Source: Nephrocerus scutellatus
Lineage: Eukaryota > Arthropoda > Insecta > Diptera > Pipunculidae
NCBI GenBank assembly: GCA_947095585.1
Contig: OX352761.1
Span: forward strand, 63,378,882 to 63,442,881
Reading direction: 5' to 3'
Length of the DNA stretch: 64,000 nt
Shown: positions 12,166 to 23,870 of the stretch, piece by piece
Layout of the letters: each line of letters opens with the position of its first letter
How positions within the stretch are numbered: the stretch's first letter is position 1
Notes under the pieces: generated by a model
The model's database searches: none
Seen by the model: the letters and a program-made list of their open reading frames with translations, nothing else
Told to the model about the DNA's origin: nothing
Program-made: the position numbers and the translations under genes

Positions 12166-12667
12166 TGTAGCGGAGTTTTCCCAGCCAAGGTAAACTCAGC
12201 GTGACCAGGGTTCTGAGGAAAGGGGTTGTAACAATAAAATTTCTATTTTTGGGACTTTTCGAAGTATTTTCTTTATTTTCTACTTTTCTTATAACCTATA
12301 ATTTAACGTGAGTCCTGGGCGATGCATTAGCCTTTGACAAGCGTAAATCCTGGGCGATGCGTTAGCCTTTGACGAGCGCAAGGCCTGAGCGATGCGTTAG
12401 CCTTTGACGAGCGTAAGTCCTGGGCGATGCGTTAGCGTGAGACCGTCGAGACTTCTGAACGGTGTGTGGGCGTGAGACAGTCGAGACTTCTGAGCGGTGT
12501 GTAGGCGTGAGACAGTCGAGACTTCTAAGCGGTGTGTAAGCGTGAGGCAGTCGAGACTCCTGAGCGGTGTGTAGGCGTGAGTGACGTGAGAGCTTCGATT
12601 AAGTGACGTGGGTAATGCCTTGACGAAGTGACGTGAATGGTGACGTTAGTCACGTGAGTGACGTAAA
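12166..12667 (-). repeat. LTR of Gypsy-1 unit B, truncated
   Basis: Begins TGTAGCGGAG, with the same short internal repeats as unit A. It ends at about 12667, where the sequence jumps back into gag (tcctgcgatgccgggccgctg), which marks the start of the tandem copy C. Confidence 0.8.
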
Positions 12668-12958
12668 TGGTGTCCTGCGATGCCGGGCCGCTGCGTGGGT
12701 TGTCAAAGTCTTCAGTTCCCCTTGTGGATTATCCGGTGTCTGGAGCGCGGGGGGTAACGGTGATGTGCCGCGTCGATGTTTGGCCTCTAGTTCGCCCAGA
12801 GGAATTTCGTCGCCTGACGATACGTCTCGGCCGGAGATGTAGTTTGAAAAGCGCTTCCTTAATTCATCTACTCCGCCGGTAGTCTCTAGCCTGAATTCTG
12901 CCATGTAGTTTTGTAGTTCCTCTTTTGAGAGAACATACAGCCACCCAGTCTTGACCAT
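12668..12958 (-). pseudogene. Gypsy-1 gag N-terminal fragment (unit C)
   Basis: The first ~90 codons of gag: MVKTGWLYVLSKEEL with the SAP-like segment and the acidic/proline stretch. It lies 877 bp downstream of its counterpart at 11791-12081 and is practically identical to it, including the one-base loss. It is the product of a local tandem duplication, not of an independent insertion. Confidence 0.85.
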
Positions 12959-13023
12959 CTTGGCCTTCTTTGTTCTTAACGCTTTTCTTCGTTCGGAAGT
13001 TATATTTCTTTTGCTAAGAAAAG

Positions 13024-13040
13024 TCTCTGCTCGGGCGCCA
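13024..13040 (-). other. Primer-binding site, Gypsy-1 unit C
   Basis: Same 17-mer as unit B, located 877 bp away, two bases before the LTR at 13043. Confidence 0.8.
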
Positions 13041-13042
13041 AT

Positions 13043-14389
13043 TGTAGCGGAGTTTTCCCAGCCAAGGTAAACTCAGCGTGACCAGGGTTCTGAGGAAAGG
13101 GGTTGTAACAATAAAATTTCTATTTTTGGGACTTTTCGAAGTATTTTCTTTATTTTCTACTTTTCTTATAACCTATAATTTAACGTGAGTCCTGGGCGAT
13201 GCATTAGCCTTTGACAAGCGTAAATCCTGGGCGATGCGTTAGCCTTTGACGAGCGCAAGGCCTGAGCGATGCGTTAGCCTTTGACGAGCGTAAGTCCTGG
13301 GCGATGCGTTAGCGTGAGACCGTCGAGACTTCTGAACGGTGTGTGGGCGTGAGACAGTCGAGACTTCTGAGCGGTGTGTAGGCGTGAGACAGTCGAGACT
13401 TCTAAGCGGTGTGTAAGCGTGAGGCAGTCGAGACTCCTGAGCGGTGTGTAGACGTGAGTGACGTGAGAGCTTCGATTAAGTGACGTGGGTAATGCCTTGA
13501 CGAAGTGACGTGAATGGTGACGTTAGTCACGTGAGTGACGTAAATGGTGACGAGCCTTGACGTTAGTAACGTGAGTGACTTGAGTGGTGACGAGCATTGG
13601 CGTTAGTAACGTAAGTGATGAAGAGCCTTTGCCTGAGTGACGTGAGTGGTGACGAGCCTTGGCGTTAGTAACGTAAGTGATGACGCGCCTTTGCGTGAGT
13701 GACGTGAGTAAGGTGAAAGCTTTGATGAACTGTCGTGAGTAACGTGAGTAATACGAGAGCTTTGATGAACTGTCGTGAGTAACGTGAGTCTTGACGTGGG
13801 GACAGTAGCAAATGCAACGAGAGTCGTTAGCAGCGATGTGCTGGAGGTACCAGCGTAACAACCTGTAGGGAACGCACACAGCGAAGTTACGTCGTACGAA
13901 TGACGGTAGCAGAGAGAGACGTTGGCAGCGATATGCTGGAGGTACCAGCGTAACAACCTTTTAGGGAACCCACACAGCGAAGTTACGTCGTACGAATGAC
14001 GGTAGCAGAGAGAGACGTCGGCAGCGATATGCTGGAGGTACCAGCGTAACAACCTGTAGGGAACCCACACAGCGAAGTTACGTCGTACGAATGACGGTAG
14101 CAGAGAGAGAGACGTCGGCAGCGATATGCTGGAGGTACCAGCGTAACAACCTGTAGGGAACCCACACAGCGAAGTTACGTTGTTCGAATGACGGTAGCAG
14201 AGAGAGACGTCGGCAGCGATATGCTGGAGGTACCAGCGTAACAACCTGTAGGGAACCCACACAGCGAAGTTACGTCGTACGAATGACGATAGTCAGTGAA
14301 CGTCAGTTAAATAATTTTATTAATAATGACTTACCACCACGTGATCCGAACGTTGTGGGAGAATTCGGTCGCCCGAATTGTCCCTCACA
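13043..14389 (-). repeat. Full-length Gypsy-1 LTR (unit C)
   Basis: Runs from TGTAGCGGAG to tccctcACA, about 1347 bp with TG..CA ends. The terminus resembles the Gypsy-2 LTR end (tttttcctcaca). It contains the short unit repeats (13190-13480), a ~60-bp gacgttagtaacgtgagtg-type repeat (13480-13790) and five copies of a 95-bp unit. The long minus-strand frame through this region follows only from the periodic repeats. Confidence 0.82.
13827..14300. repeat. 95-bp tandem repeat, five units, inside the LTR
   Basis: Units start near 13827, 13921, 14017, 14112 and 14207. Each contains ggtaccagcgtaacaacc followed by cacacagcgaagttacgtcg. A diverged ~102-bp version with three units lies in the solo LTR at 47325-47640. 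Confidence 0.85.
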
Positions 14390-14769
14390 CTATGGAAATT
14401 TAGGAGAGGAAAGGATGAGATGTATATGCACGCGTGTCTTAAACGACTGAAGATCATAAAAAAAACAATTTTATCAGCGAACGCACACGCTAAAAAATTC
14501 CTCTGCCTTGATTTCTGAAAACTGAACTTTCGTCTTCAACTGAAATAATATCTTTGGCTAGCAGATTTACAGAAGTGGGTTTTGAAACAAAAGTTAAGCA
14601 AGCTAAGATAAGAAGTCTTCTGGAATTGATGAATTCCAGCTAATTTCCATTGAGCCAGATTTGTTTTGAAGCTTCGATAGTTGGAGTATTCCATTGCAGT
14701 TGATGTTTTCTTGCATCTTATTTATTTGTGCCATCTTATTCGGCAACAGATGGTTGTTCATTCATTCTT
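14390..14769. other. No recognisable feature
   Basis: About 380 bases between the Gypsy-1 LTR end and the first sequence shared with the second CR1-like LINE copy. No convincing frame, repeat or site was seen on either strand. It may include the 5' part of the LINE or the old target DNA. Confidence 0.4.
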
Positions 14770-16900
14770 CAAAAAAGCAGTTACGTAAACATAATTTTTT
14801 AATTCAAATTTTTCAATTTTTTAAATAATTTATTTATTTGAGTAGTTTTTAGAAGCAGACTTATTGACTTTGTGACTGAGTAGCTGTGCGTTCCTTTTTC
14901 CTTTGTTAGGCCTGGTACTACAAATGAATCAGTAACGTTTCACTGTTGAGTGGTTGGTTTGTAGAAATTCTCATTTTTGTTATTTTTAATATTTTTAATT
15001 TTTTATTATATTCTTATCTAATTTTACATATAATTTCATTATGTTGCCGGGTTCGGTATTTTTACTTTGCGAAATGAATTCTTATTTTGAAATTCATTTC
15101 ACAAATATTCGCGGCATTAAAAGTAATTTTAACTCGATCGCAGCACATCTTGACGCGAATAAACCTGCGATTCTCAGTTTATGTGAAACGCAGGCCTCTT
15201 ATTTGGGTACCCCAAATGATTTTCATTGTCCGGGGTATTCTCGTGTCGACTGTTTGGTTCCACATCGTGGGGTTATTCTTTTTATTCATGATGACATCTC
15301 TTTTAATGTACCTAAATTTATTAATCCAAACTGTAATCCCATGTTCAATACGATATGGATTGAAATTAAAATTTAAACCATTCGATGTTTATTTGTTCCC
15401 TTTATCGTAGTCCTAATTTGTCACCTTTTGACACTAAAAATGAGTTTAATTACTTATCAGAAACTATAGACAAAATTTACCAATCCTCATCATTTTCAGA
15501 ACTGGTTGTCTTGGGCGATTTTAATGTCCACAATAACTCATGGTTGACCTATTCGAATGGTAGTGATAGTTCTGGTGAAACTGCAGAACTTTTTTAAAAT
15601 ATTAATCTTCACACCCAACTCGTTGATATGCCAACTAGGTATCCCGATACTTCTGGTCAATCACCTCACCTTTTAGATATATTCTTTCTTTTTCTAACTT
15701 CTATGCCAATGAAATATTCAATTGATGTATCTGCTCCATTAGGAATTTCTGACCATGCTTTGGTAGTAGCCAAATTTTCATTAACACCAGCTATTATAGA
15801 GCCTACTCATAAAAGGCTACTCTGGCACTATAAAAATGCAAACTGGGAGCACCTGAACCAATTTTATGGCTCATTTGATTGGTCAACCTGCTTTTCCAGC
15901 AATAATGCTGATGAAGCATCACAACTTACCACGTCAACCATTTTGCCAGGAGTGAAAAATTGCATTCCTTCTTCTTTAAAAAAAAACAATACTCGTAAGA
16001 ATAAATGGTTTAACGAAAATTGCAGGTCAGCAGTCGCGTGTAAAAAAGCAGCCCATTTGGACTACGTTAATTGCACTTCTGAAGAAAACCTTGTAAAGTT
16101 TCGAATAGCTAGAAACAGATTAAACGCTATATTGAAAAGGTCAAAAATAATATATGACCTTAAGATTCGAGATAGCATGCGAAAAATTTTGAATTCTGAT
16201 TCAAACAGTCGAAGCATTTGGTCGTTTGCTGCATTGGTTAAAAAAAACTTTGCAGACAATAATTCGTCTATTCCTTCTTTATTTCTTAATGGTATTCATT
16301 AGAACTGATATTGAGAAAGCTTATCTCTTAGCTTCTCATTTCGCTGGTGCTTCTACCCTTCCTTTAACTAACCAAAGCCCTCCGATTCTCCCAAATCTAG
16401 GCCCAGGTATGTCTAAAATCTATTTCCGGAAACTTGTTGATTCTGAAAGAACCCAATAAAGCGACTGGCCCCGACGGTATTCCGCCAATAGTATTGAAAA
16501 GATGTCATCATACTTTGGCAAAACCGCTTAGCAAATTGTTTCATTTCTCAATGAAGACAAGTGTTTTTCCATCAATTTGGAAAATAGCAAATATTCAGCC
16601 AGTCCCGAAAAAAGGTGATAAATCGACACCTACGAACTACTGTCCTATTGCTTTGTTGTCGGTTCAATCGAAGGTAATGGAATCGATCGTTAATTTCAGA
16701 CTAATGAACTATCTGGATTCGAATGTTCTTTTATCCGATGTGCAGTATGGATTTCGTAAAAATCGCACTTCAGGTAAACTCATGACGTACATTGTTTGGA
16801 GCAAAGCATTGAAAACCTAGCTGAATCAAGCATTATTTCCTTAGATATTTCTAAAACTTTTGATAGAGTATGGCACTATTTCTGTCATCTTTATAATATT
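14770..16900 (+). pseudogene. CR1-like LINE copy 1, 5' part (endonuclease and RT start)
   Basis: Leader sequence shared with the copy at 50295, then an endonuclease with FTNIRG, LSLCET (catalytic Glu), LGDFNVHN and ISDHALV (catalytic Asp-His). The frames are 15041-15376, 15385-15597 and 15628-16302. After further breaks the RT starts with KATGPDGIPPIVLK, IQPVPKKGDKSTPTNY and DVQYGFRKNR, and stops inside FDRVWH near 16880. A Helitron begins at 16902. The remainder of the RT of the same family appears in the same orientation at 24103. The CR1 clade is an inference from the motif style. Confidence 0.8.
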
Positions 16901-17099
16901 ACTAGCTGATTACCCGGCGTTGCCCAGGTATTTATTCATCCCAATCTTCTATTAGGCAGGGGTAGAAAAAAGAATGATATCTATCTATAAGGTAAAATCG
17001 CAGTTTTTATTAACAAAAATTTTTTTAAAAAATATATTTTAAATTATAGCTATTCAAATTATAAAATAAAATTTATTAAAAAAAAAAAAAAACTTGGTT

Positions 17100-17690
17100 G
17101 TATTCAATGTTTTTAGTTTCACCTTTAAGAGCAAGAATAAATAAATTATTAGGTCAACCCAACCCAGAGCAAGCAAAATAAAGTTGTCCGTGGGAACACA
17201 TGGCGATCTCAAATCTATAGTCCGCAGTACTTAATAAACTGTCCGACTTATTGATCGTCATTATCGTCATCGAAAACTCAAGTTTTACTGGAAATTGCAA
17301 TCTCTTTAATTTAAAAAGAAGATCCGTCGAAATGAGTGGGATAAAAACTGTTTCACACAATCCCTTTTCTGTGAAGATAGTTGCTTTAATTATATTTCCC
17401 AGCATCTCTTTTACGCACAGTCTTGTGCCGTTGCAAAGTTTCGGCGAGTCGAGAATCCGTAGTAAAATAATTGGAGATCAAACTGTAAGACGATGTGGTG
17501 GCAATCCAGACGAATTAAATGAGTTTAGGAACTCAGTTAGATAATTAACTTCCTCATAATTATCTACAATTGATCGATGCACTTTGCCTATTAACATAGC
17601 CCCTTCTCGCAACCGGTTCAAAAGGTTATAGTTTTGAGAAACAGCCGGATAAATAGAATTTATTAGTACAGCGGCAGATTTCAAAAATCG
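17100..17690 (-). pseudogene. Helitron PIF1-like helicase remnant
   Basis: Minus-strand frames 17684-17478 and 17405-17154 match the C-terminal part of Helitron PIF1-type helicases: EEVNYLTEFLNSFNSSGLPPH, then (other frame) PKLCNGTRLCVKEM, and FPVKLEFSMTI..NKS..., ending in SHGQLYFACS. The Walker A region is absent. Stops and frame breaks make it non-functional. Confidence 0.8.
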
Positions 17691-17744
17691 ATGTCAATTT
17701 AATATAACGATAAGACACGGATACTAATCACCTTTTCCAATTTG

Positions 17745-18690
17745 AAGTAGGGGCGACAATGTCCTCACCCCCAAATTCGTCGCCAAATGGTCACCGAGTA
17801 CCATTCTAAACAACACTATTCATCTCAGCGACCCCGAAAACTATGGGATCGACACTAATATCGGGCACCCTCCCCCCTCCGCGGAGACAACTCACCGATA
17901 GGAGTGTCCTACCACACTATTAAACTCAGTGGCCCCGAGAACTATTAAATGGACACTAATATCGGTCATCCCCCTAACGTATCGACTCCATCCCCCTTGA
18001 GCTGTCGTACCATCACAATTCAACTCAACGACCCCGAAAAATATAAAATCGACACTAAAATTGGTAACTTCCTTCTCCGTTATCGACCCCATCTCCCTAG
18101 AGCTGTCTTACCATCACCATTCTACTCAGCGACCCCGAAAACCACAGAATCGACACTGATATCGGTCACCCCCCCCCTCAGTTGTCGACCCCATCCTCCT
18201 AAAGCTGTCTTACCATCACCATTCAACTCAGCGACCACGAAAACCATAGAATTAACACTAATATCGGTCACCCCCCCCCTCCCCCTCAGCTATCACCCCA
18301 TCCTCCTAGAGCTGTCTTACCGTCACCATTCAACTCAGCGACCACGAAAACCATAAAATCAACACTAATATCAGTGACCCCCCCCATCTTCTATCACCCC
18401 ATCCTCCTAGAGCTGTCTTACCGTCACCATTCAACTCAGCGACCACGAAAACCATAGAATTCACACTAATATCGGTCACCCCCCCTACCCCTCAGCTGTC
18501 TTACCATGACCATTCAACTCAGCGACCCCGAAAACCATAGCATCAACACTAATATCGATTACCCACTCCCCTGCGGGAATATAACTCACCCGTAGGAGTG
18601 TACTACCAGCACTATTCCACTCGGCGATACCGAAAACGGTGGGTCCGACACTAAAATCGCCTGCCACGCCTCCCCCAACCAAAAAACGTG
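17745..18690. repeat. C-rich ~105-bp minisatellite inside the Helitron
   Basis: About eight to nine imperfect units of actcagcgaccccgaaaacc, then actaatatcggtcac, a run of 7-9 C and a ctcctagagctgtc segment. Unit length varies. The open frame at 17949-18356 comes from the periodicity and is not a gene. Confidence 0.85.
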
Positions 18691-18830
18691 CTACCCCCCC
18701 CCACCTATATTTGATTCCACATAGTAACTAATATGTATACCAAGTTTCGTTGAAATTGGTCAAGGAGTTCCAGAGCTAGTTAGGCACAAATATATATATA
18801 CAAATAAGTTCTCTATTTTATATATATAGA

Positions 18831-18895
18831 TTCCAGAATTTCCATAGGTACAAGTCTTTTAGTCGCATCTTAGTCCTACATACCGAATTTCATTT
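18831..18895. repeat. Fragment of the ~118-bp satellite
   Basis: ttccagaatttccataggta through cataccgaatttcat, one partial unit of the satellite found at 44040, 49350, 49655 and 53600. It directly abuts the Helitron end. Confidence 0.75.
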
Positions 18896-19124
18896 ATTTA
18901 TTTATATTTATTTTTATATTTTATATTTTTATAATTATTGTATATCAATGTAGTCTAATAATTTACTAATATTTAAGTATAATATTAATTCTAATTATAT
19001 TACTAATAAGGGTATATAAGAAAGTTTTTTCTTGTTCTTTTCGATCTTCTTAATAAATCTATGTCATCTTGACTATGGATAATCCTTCTTTTTCTATTAT
19101 AATGTTTTTCTTCTTGTTTATTAA

Positions 19125-19334
19125 CTATTTTTTTTTAACAAAACTACTTACAGGACTAAATGTAACTTTTTTAAATTTTGAACGTTTTAATTGTGTAATA
19201 TGAGCTTGTTTTTCTTTTCCATCAATATTTACTGCATAAACTACGTTTCCAATTTTTCTTAAAATTTCAGCTGGAACCCATTTATATTCAATTTCAATAT
19301 TTGATTTTTGTTTATAAAGAACCAAATCACCTTT
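19125..19334 (-). pseudogene. K02A2.6/Mag-like Gypsy, integrase C-terminal end
   Basis: Minus-strand GDLVLYKQKSNIEIEYKW, then VPAEILRKIGNVVYAV and HITQLKRSK, the small barrel that closes many Gypsy integrases. It is separated from the rest of the integrase by ~750 bp of inserted repeat. No matching 3' LTR was recognised between 18896 and 19124, which is AT-rich. Confidence 0.75.
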
Positions 19335-20080
19335 TACTTTCTTTTACTAGTAGTAAAAGTAAGTATAGTAATCATGAAAATTTTCGAACCCGGGATTGTT
19401 GCAGATTTACCCATTACCGTATCTCCTGAGTCAAAAAAGGGGGAAAAAAATCTCTGTCTGTGTGTCTGTGGCTCTGTGTCCACTCTACAGCCCAGACGGC
19501 TGAATTGATTGAGACGAAAATTCATATTGAAGCTTTTTACATAAATTGGGAGGGCCCAGTTGATTTTGGCGGAAATCGGCCAAACGGAAGTGGTAGTCGT
19601 AGTAGTAAACTACTATCATGAAATCATGAAATCATGAATCATGAAAATTTTCGAACTTGGGATTTTTGCAGATTTACCCATTACCGTATCTCCCCTGAGT
19701 CAGAAAAAGCAAAAAAAAATCTCTGTCTGTGTGTCTGTGGCTCTGTGTCCACTCTACAGCCCAGACGGCTGAATTGATTGAGACGAAAATTCATATTTAA
19801 GCTTTTTACATAAATTGGGAGGGCCCAGTTGATTTTGGCGGAAATCGGCCAAACGGAAGTGGTAGTCGTAGTAGTAAACTACTATGAGAAAATGCCAAAA
19901 AAAAAAAAAAAAAAATTAAAAAAAAAATTTAATATACATTTACTGAAGATTCTGGACCCGTCCGCAAAAGAAAGTCGTGATGTGCCCACACCTCCATTTT
20001 TTAAATTCAATTATGAAAACATAAACGCTTTTAACTTTATATTCATTTTTAGAAAAATTGATATTTTCAAATAAATTTAT
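19335..20080 (+). repeat. Insertion with a duplicated ~248-bp unit and A-rich tail
   Basis: Unit 1 (19370-19617) and unit 2 (19637-19884) are close copies starting aatcatgaaaattttcgaac and ending gtagtagtaaactactat. An A-rich stretch follows at 19898-19930. It interrupts the Gypsy integrase frame. The boundaries are approximate. The A-rich tail hints at retroposition, but no family is recognised. Confidence 0.65.
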
Positions 20081-20094
20081 TGCATATTCTTTAT

Positions 20095-21018
20095 TTTTTA
20101 TATGCAAATTTGTTTTGGGATTATCTTATCTAATAAAGTTTTAGTTTTTGTCTTAAATATTTTCTCATTCGGTGACACTCCTGTAGGCGTTGATGGTGTA
20201 TTTCGATATTTTGCTAAAAAATTACACAATATTTTACCGATTGGTTGAGTAACTTTATCCGAATCTTTAAACAACTTCTTTTAACCCTGTTTTACTGTTT
20301 GAACACCTCGTCCTGCTAAACCGTTAGATTGAGGGTGATAGGGTGGACTTTTAAGTACTTTTATTTCATTCTATTAACACCATGACAAAAATTCCTCTGA
20401 ACTAAACGGCGGACCATTTGTCCGAAACCAACGTATCTGGTAAACCAAAATAAGCAAAAATACCCCTAAGAGCTAAAATAACACTACCTGCGGTAGTACT
20501 ACTTGGCATAATTACTACGTCAATCCACCTTGAAAAAGCGTCTGCAACAATCAAATAATTTTTCTGTTTAAAATAAAAAAATCAATGTGAACCCGTTCTA
20601 AATATGATTTTGCGTCTGGCCAAGGACTTCGCCATGTTGAGCCAACCTTATTACCTGATTCTTCACAAAAATTGACATAATTTTCAACGTCATTGTCTAA
20701 TCTAGGCCACCAGAAATACGATCGAGCCAACATTTTCATGCGGACAATTCCTATGTGAGAGTCATGTAACAATGACAAACATAAGGGCTGAAGGCTTTGA
20801 GGTATAATTAACCGAAATCCATAAAATAAACAACCTTGATCGATGTCCAAACTCATCTTTTTGTGAGCGTAAATAGAAAAAGGTGCACTTACATTTGATG
20901 GCCAACCTTCTGTAACAAATTTTAGTACTTGCTTAAGTACTGGATCAGTTTTTGTTTCCTCTCGTATTTTTTCCAAACAAATATTATCAGAAATGTAATC
21001 ATCTTTTATCATATTCAA
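20095..21018 (-). pseudogene. K02A2.6/Mag-like Gypsy integrase
   Basis: The frame 21018-20551 holds the zinc-binding region (HDSHIGIVRMKMLARSYFWW, then NYVNFCEESGNK) and the start of the catalytic core (YLERVHIDFF). Further left, broken frames read ADAFSRWIDVVIM and FGLPDTLVSDK, followed by stops. The function in an intact element is strand transfer of the new DNA copy. The lineage is judged by style only. Confidence 0.8.
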
Positions 21019-22470
21019 ATTTTCGTTGTCAGCCTACTGAGGTAAGGGTAGTCTAGAAAGACCATCAACGTTACCCATTTGTGAACCCTTCCGGTAATGT
21101 ATTTTGTAATTATACATGCTTAAAAAAATACCCCAACGTTGTAATCGAGCAGCCGCCACGGGTGGTGTGCTCTTCTTTTCGTTAAAAATCTCACGCAATG
21201 GCTGATGATCACTATAAATTGTGAATTCATGGTCATAAAGATAGTTATGAAATTTCTTAACAGTAAAAATTATTGCAAGAGCTTCGCGCTGAAGTTGAGA
21301 ATAATTCTTTTCTGCTGCGCTCAGCGTACCTGAACAAAATAGTACCGGGCGTTCGATCCCATCAATTATATGTGTTAGAACACCGCCTACTCCGTATGGG
21401 CTTGCATCACAGCATATAACAATTGGTTTCTTAGGGGCATAATGGACAAGTATTTATATTGTTATTTAACAAAAGCTGTTTGCTTTTTTCAAAAGCATGT
21501 TGTTGTTCAGAATTCCACATAAAAGGAACATCCTTACGTGTTAACTTATGGTGTAATTCTGCTGATAAATTAGGTACAAATTACACTTACTTTTATGTTG
21601 TTCTAAACGATCTAAGACTTTGTACAAATTGAATTAACATTCGTCTTTAGTGCTTCCTCCAATTAGAATATCGTCCAAATAACAACTGACTTTGGGTAAT
21701 TCTTTTAATATTTCATCCATAACATGTTGAAAAATAGCAGCAGCACTTTTAATTCCAAAAATTAAACGACGATACCTAAATAAGCCTTTATGGGTATTAA
21801 TCGTTAAAAACTCTTGGCAAATTCATTTACCTCCAGTTGTTGATATGCGGCTTCTAAATCTAACACACAAAACCAGTTGCAACCAACCAACTTAACAAAA
21901 ATGTCGTCTGCTCTCGGCAGAGGATAATGATCGGCTTTAACGTACCTATTAATGGTTACTTTGCAATAAACACATATCCTAACACTACCATCTGTCTTTT
22001 TTACTATTACGATCGGAGATGCTCAATCACTATGTCTTACTGGATAAATAATACCAGCCTGTACCATATTATCTAACTCTAACTCTACTGCCTCTCTTAA
22101 CCCATGAGGTACTTCATATGGTCTGAAAAAAATTGGTGTACTATTTTTATCAATAATTTATAATTTTTAATTGGGACTTTTTTATTTCAGCGAAAACCGT
22201 TGGATATTTTTTTACCACATCCTCTAAATAAATTCTGTCATCATGTAAATTGCTTATTGTATTTATAAAGAATTTGCTTTTCCAATTCGGATAAATTAAT
22301 TTAATCCAAGATCGACCTATTGATTTCAATGAAAAACTTTCGGAAGAATTTGGTAACGAAACACTTGCGTCGAAATACCCCAACATTTTTGCCTTATCAC
22401 CCGTAATTAGTTTAAACCTTTTATTGCTTGAAACAAGTTTTATATTGCCAAAACCTAGATCAAACGTATT
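21019..22470 (-). pseudogene. K02A2.6/Mag-like Gypsy RT and RNase H
   Basis: The minus strand reads an RT with YLDDILIG near 21690. RNase H (21430-21040) follows with CCDASPYGVGGVLTH, NYSQLQREALAIIF and SDHQPLREIF, ending GNVDGLSRLPLP. Upstream, 22386-22150 gives the linker before RT. Frame breaks occur near 21590, 21830 and 22030. The catalytic YLDD is retained, but the polyprotein is not continuous. Confidence 0.8.
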
Positions 22471-22716
22471 TTTTTAAATAACTGACTCACAAGCGCCAGT
22501 GTCTAGTTCCATTTTCAGTTGAATACCATTACAATTTACAGTAATATACAATGGATCAGTACCAAAATTCAAATTATTAATATACATTTTAAACGAATCC
22601 TCTGATTCAATTTTATTTATATTATTTAAAAATACAACACTGTTTCCTTCATCACTACTTGCCGAATTTACGTTATTTATTCTATTTTGTTGTCGAATAT
22701 CTTTGTTGCCTCGTTG
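22471..22716 (-). pseudogene. K02A2.6/Mag-like Gypsy aspartic protease
   Basis: Minus-strand MELDTGACESV near 22480-22515 is the catalytic DTGA block. It lies between the Gag zinc knuckle and RT, as expected. The frame is interrupted directly after the active site. Confidence 0.7.
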
Positions 22717-23497
22717 TTACATTTTCTTTTTCTGGTAACAATTTTTTTGTATGTGACCTAACCTACGGCAGTAGTGACATCTCACATAACGAAGATGTTG
22801 TTGTTGGTTGTGAGCCGAATTACTTCGATAGCGTGATGGTGATGAACAGCGAAAATCTCTTTTAGAAGACATTTCTTTTGGTCGATAACTCCCTCTAACG
22901 GCTGATCTGCCTCTCGTAACTTTGTTGATGTGTTGTTGTGAACTTAATCTAGCTGGAACCACCGTCGATATGTTTATTATTTCTTGTTTCAGCATTTCCA
23001 TGTTTAAAGCAGTTTCGCAGGCTTTTTCGAATGTAAAATCTGAAGACTCTCCCGCATCAATCAACTTCTCTTGTATGTATTTTCCCGTTGTTGATTCCCA
23101 TTAGTAAACGATCTTTCAATGCTTCATGTATATACTCTTTGTAGCTACATGTTTCTGCCACTTCCTTTAATGCAACAATGTAGTCACCTATTGATTCTTC
23201 GGGTAGCTGATTACGATTTATAAATTCAAACCGTTCTGCGGTGATGTTCTTTTTAGGTGAAAAATGTTTTTCCAATTTTTTCAGCAGATCATTAAAAGTA
23301 AATTTTTCCAATTTGTCCGGATGGACCATATTCTTTGCTACCTTAAATAGGTCAGCTCCACATAAGCCCACAAAATAAGAGATTTTGTCCTCTTCCGATT
23401 CAATTTTATTCAGTTTAAGTAAATGCCGAAAACGTTCAGCATGTGACTCAAAATCATCCCCGATGTTAAAATATTCCATACGCCCTACGAAAGACAT
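22717..23497 (-). pseudogene. K02A2.6/Mag-like Gypsy gag
   Basis: Begins MSFVGRMEYFNIGDDFESHAE at 23497. The Gag core contains KISYFVGLCGADLF, LEKHFSPKKNITAERFEFINR and SIGDYIVALKEVA. After a break near 23060 the frame 23064-22717 ends with a CCHC knuckle (CHYCRRLGHIQKNC). It is probably non-functional because of the break, and lies next to the 5' leader. Confidence 0.85.
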
Positions 23498-23870
23498 TTT
23501 TTTTTTTTGGATCTTGCTTGGCGCACAATTTCTTTATTTCACATTCGTACGGTTGTCAAGATTTATATACGACTTGGCGAACATTCACATTACATTCGTA
23601 CCGTTTTCAATATATATATACGACTTGGTGCAGAATTTCTTTATTTAACATTCGTACCGTTTTTAATATAATTATAAAGGTATATACGACTTGGCGCACA
23701 TTCACGATGCGATGCGTTCACTTTCTTTAAAAATAATTTCTTATTCTTATTCTTAATTAATTCTTTCTTTATTATTACTTCTTTATTTTTCACTACTTCT
23801 ACCAATTACTTTTACCTCGTAATAACTTTTTATCCTCGTCGCCAGTTTTGTCTTTTTTACTCCCATCCCA

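Larger units (their letters stand above)
16902..18830 (-). mobile_element. Helitron, minus strand
   Basis: On the minus strand it starts TCTATATATATAAAATAGAG and ends with a small hairpin (CCTGG, loop GCAACG, CCGGG) about ten bases before CTAG. It is flanked by A (16901) and T (18831) on the plus strand. TC start, hairpin, CTAG end and A/T target are the Helitron hallmarks. It contains helicase remains (17100-17690) and a C-rich minisatellite. No Rep (HUH) domain was seen, so this is a deleted, non-autonomous copy. Confidence 0.85.

Noticed and set aside
13603..14262. 219-codon minus-strand frame
   Set aside because: It runs through the 95-bp LTR tandem repeats. The predicted protein is periodic with the DNA repeat and matches nothing.
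17949..18356. 135-codon Pro/Ser-rich frame
   Set aside because: Created by the C-rich Helitron minisatellite.
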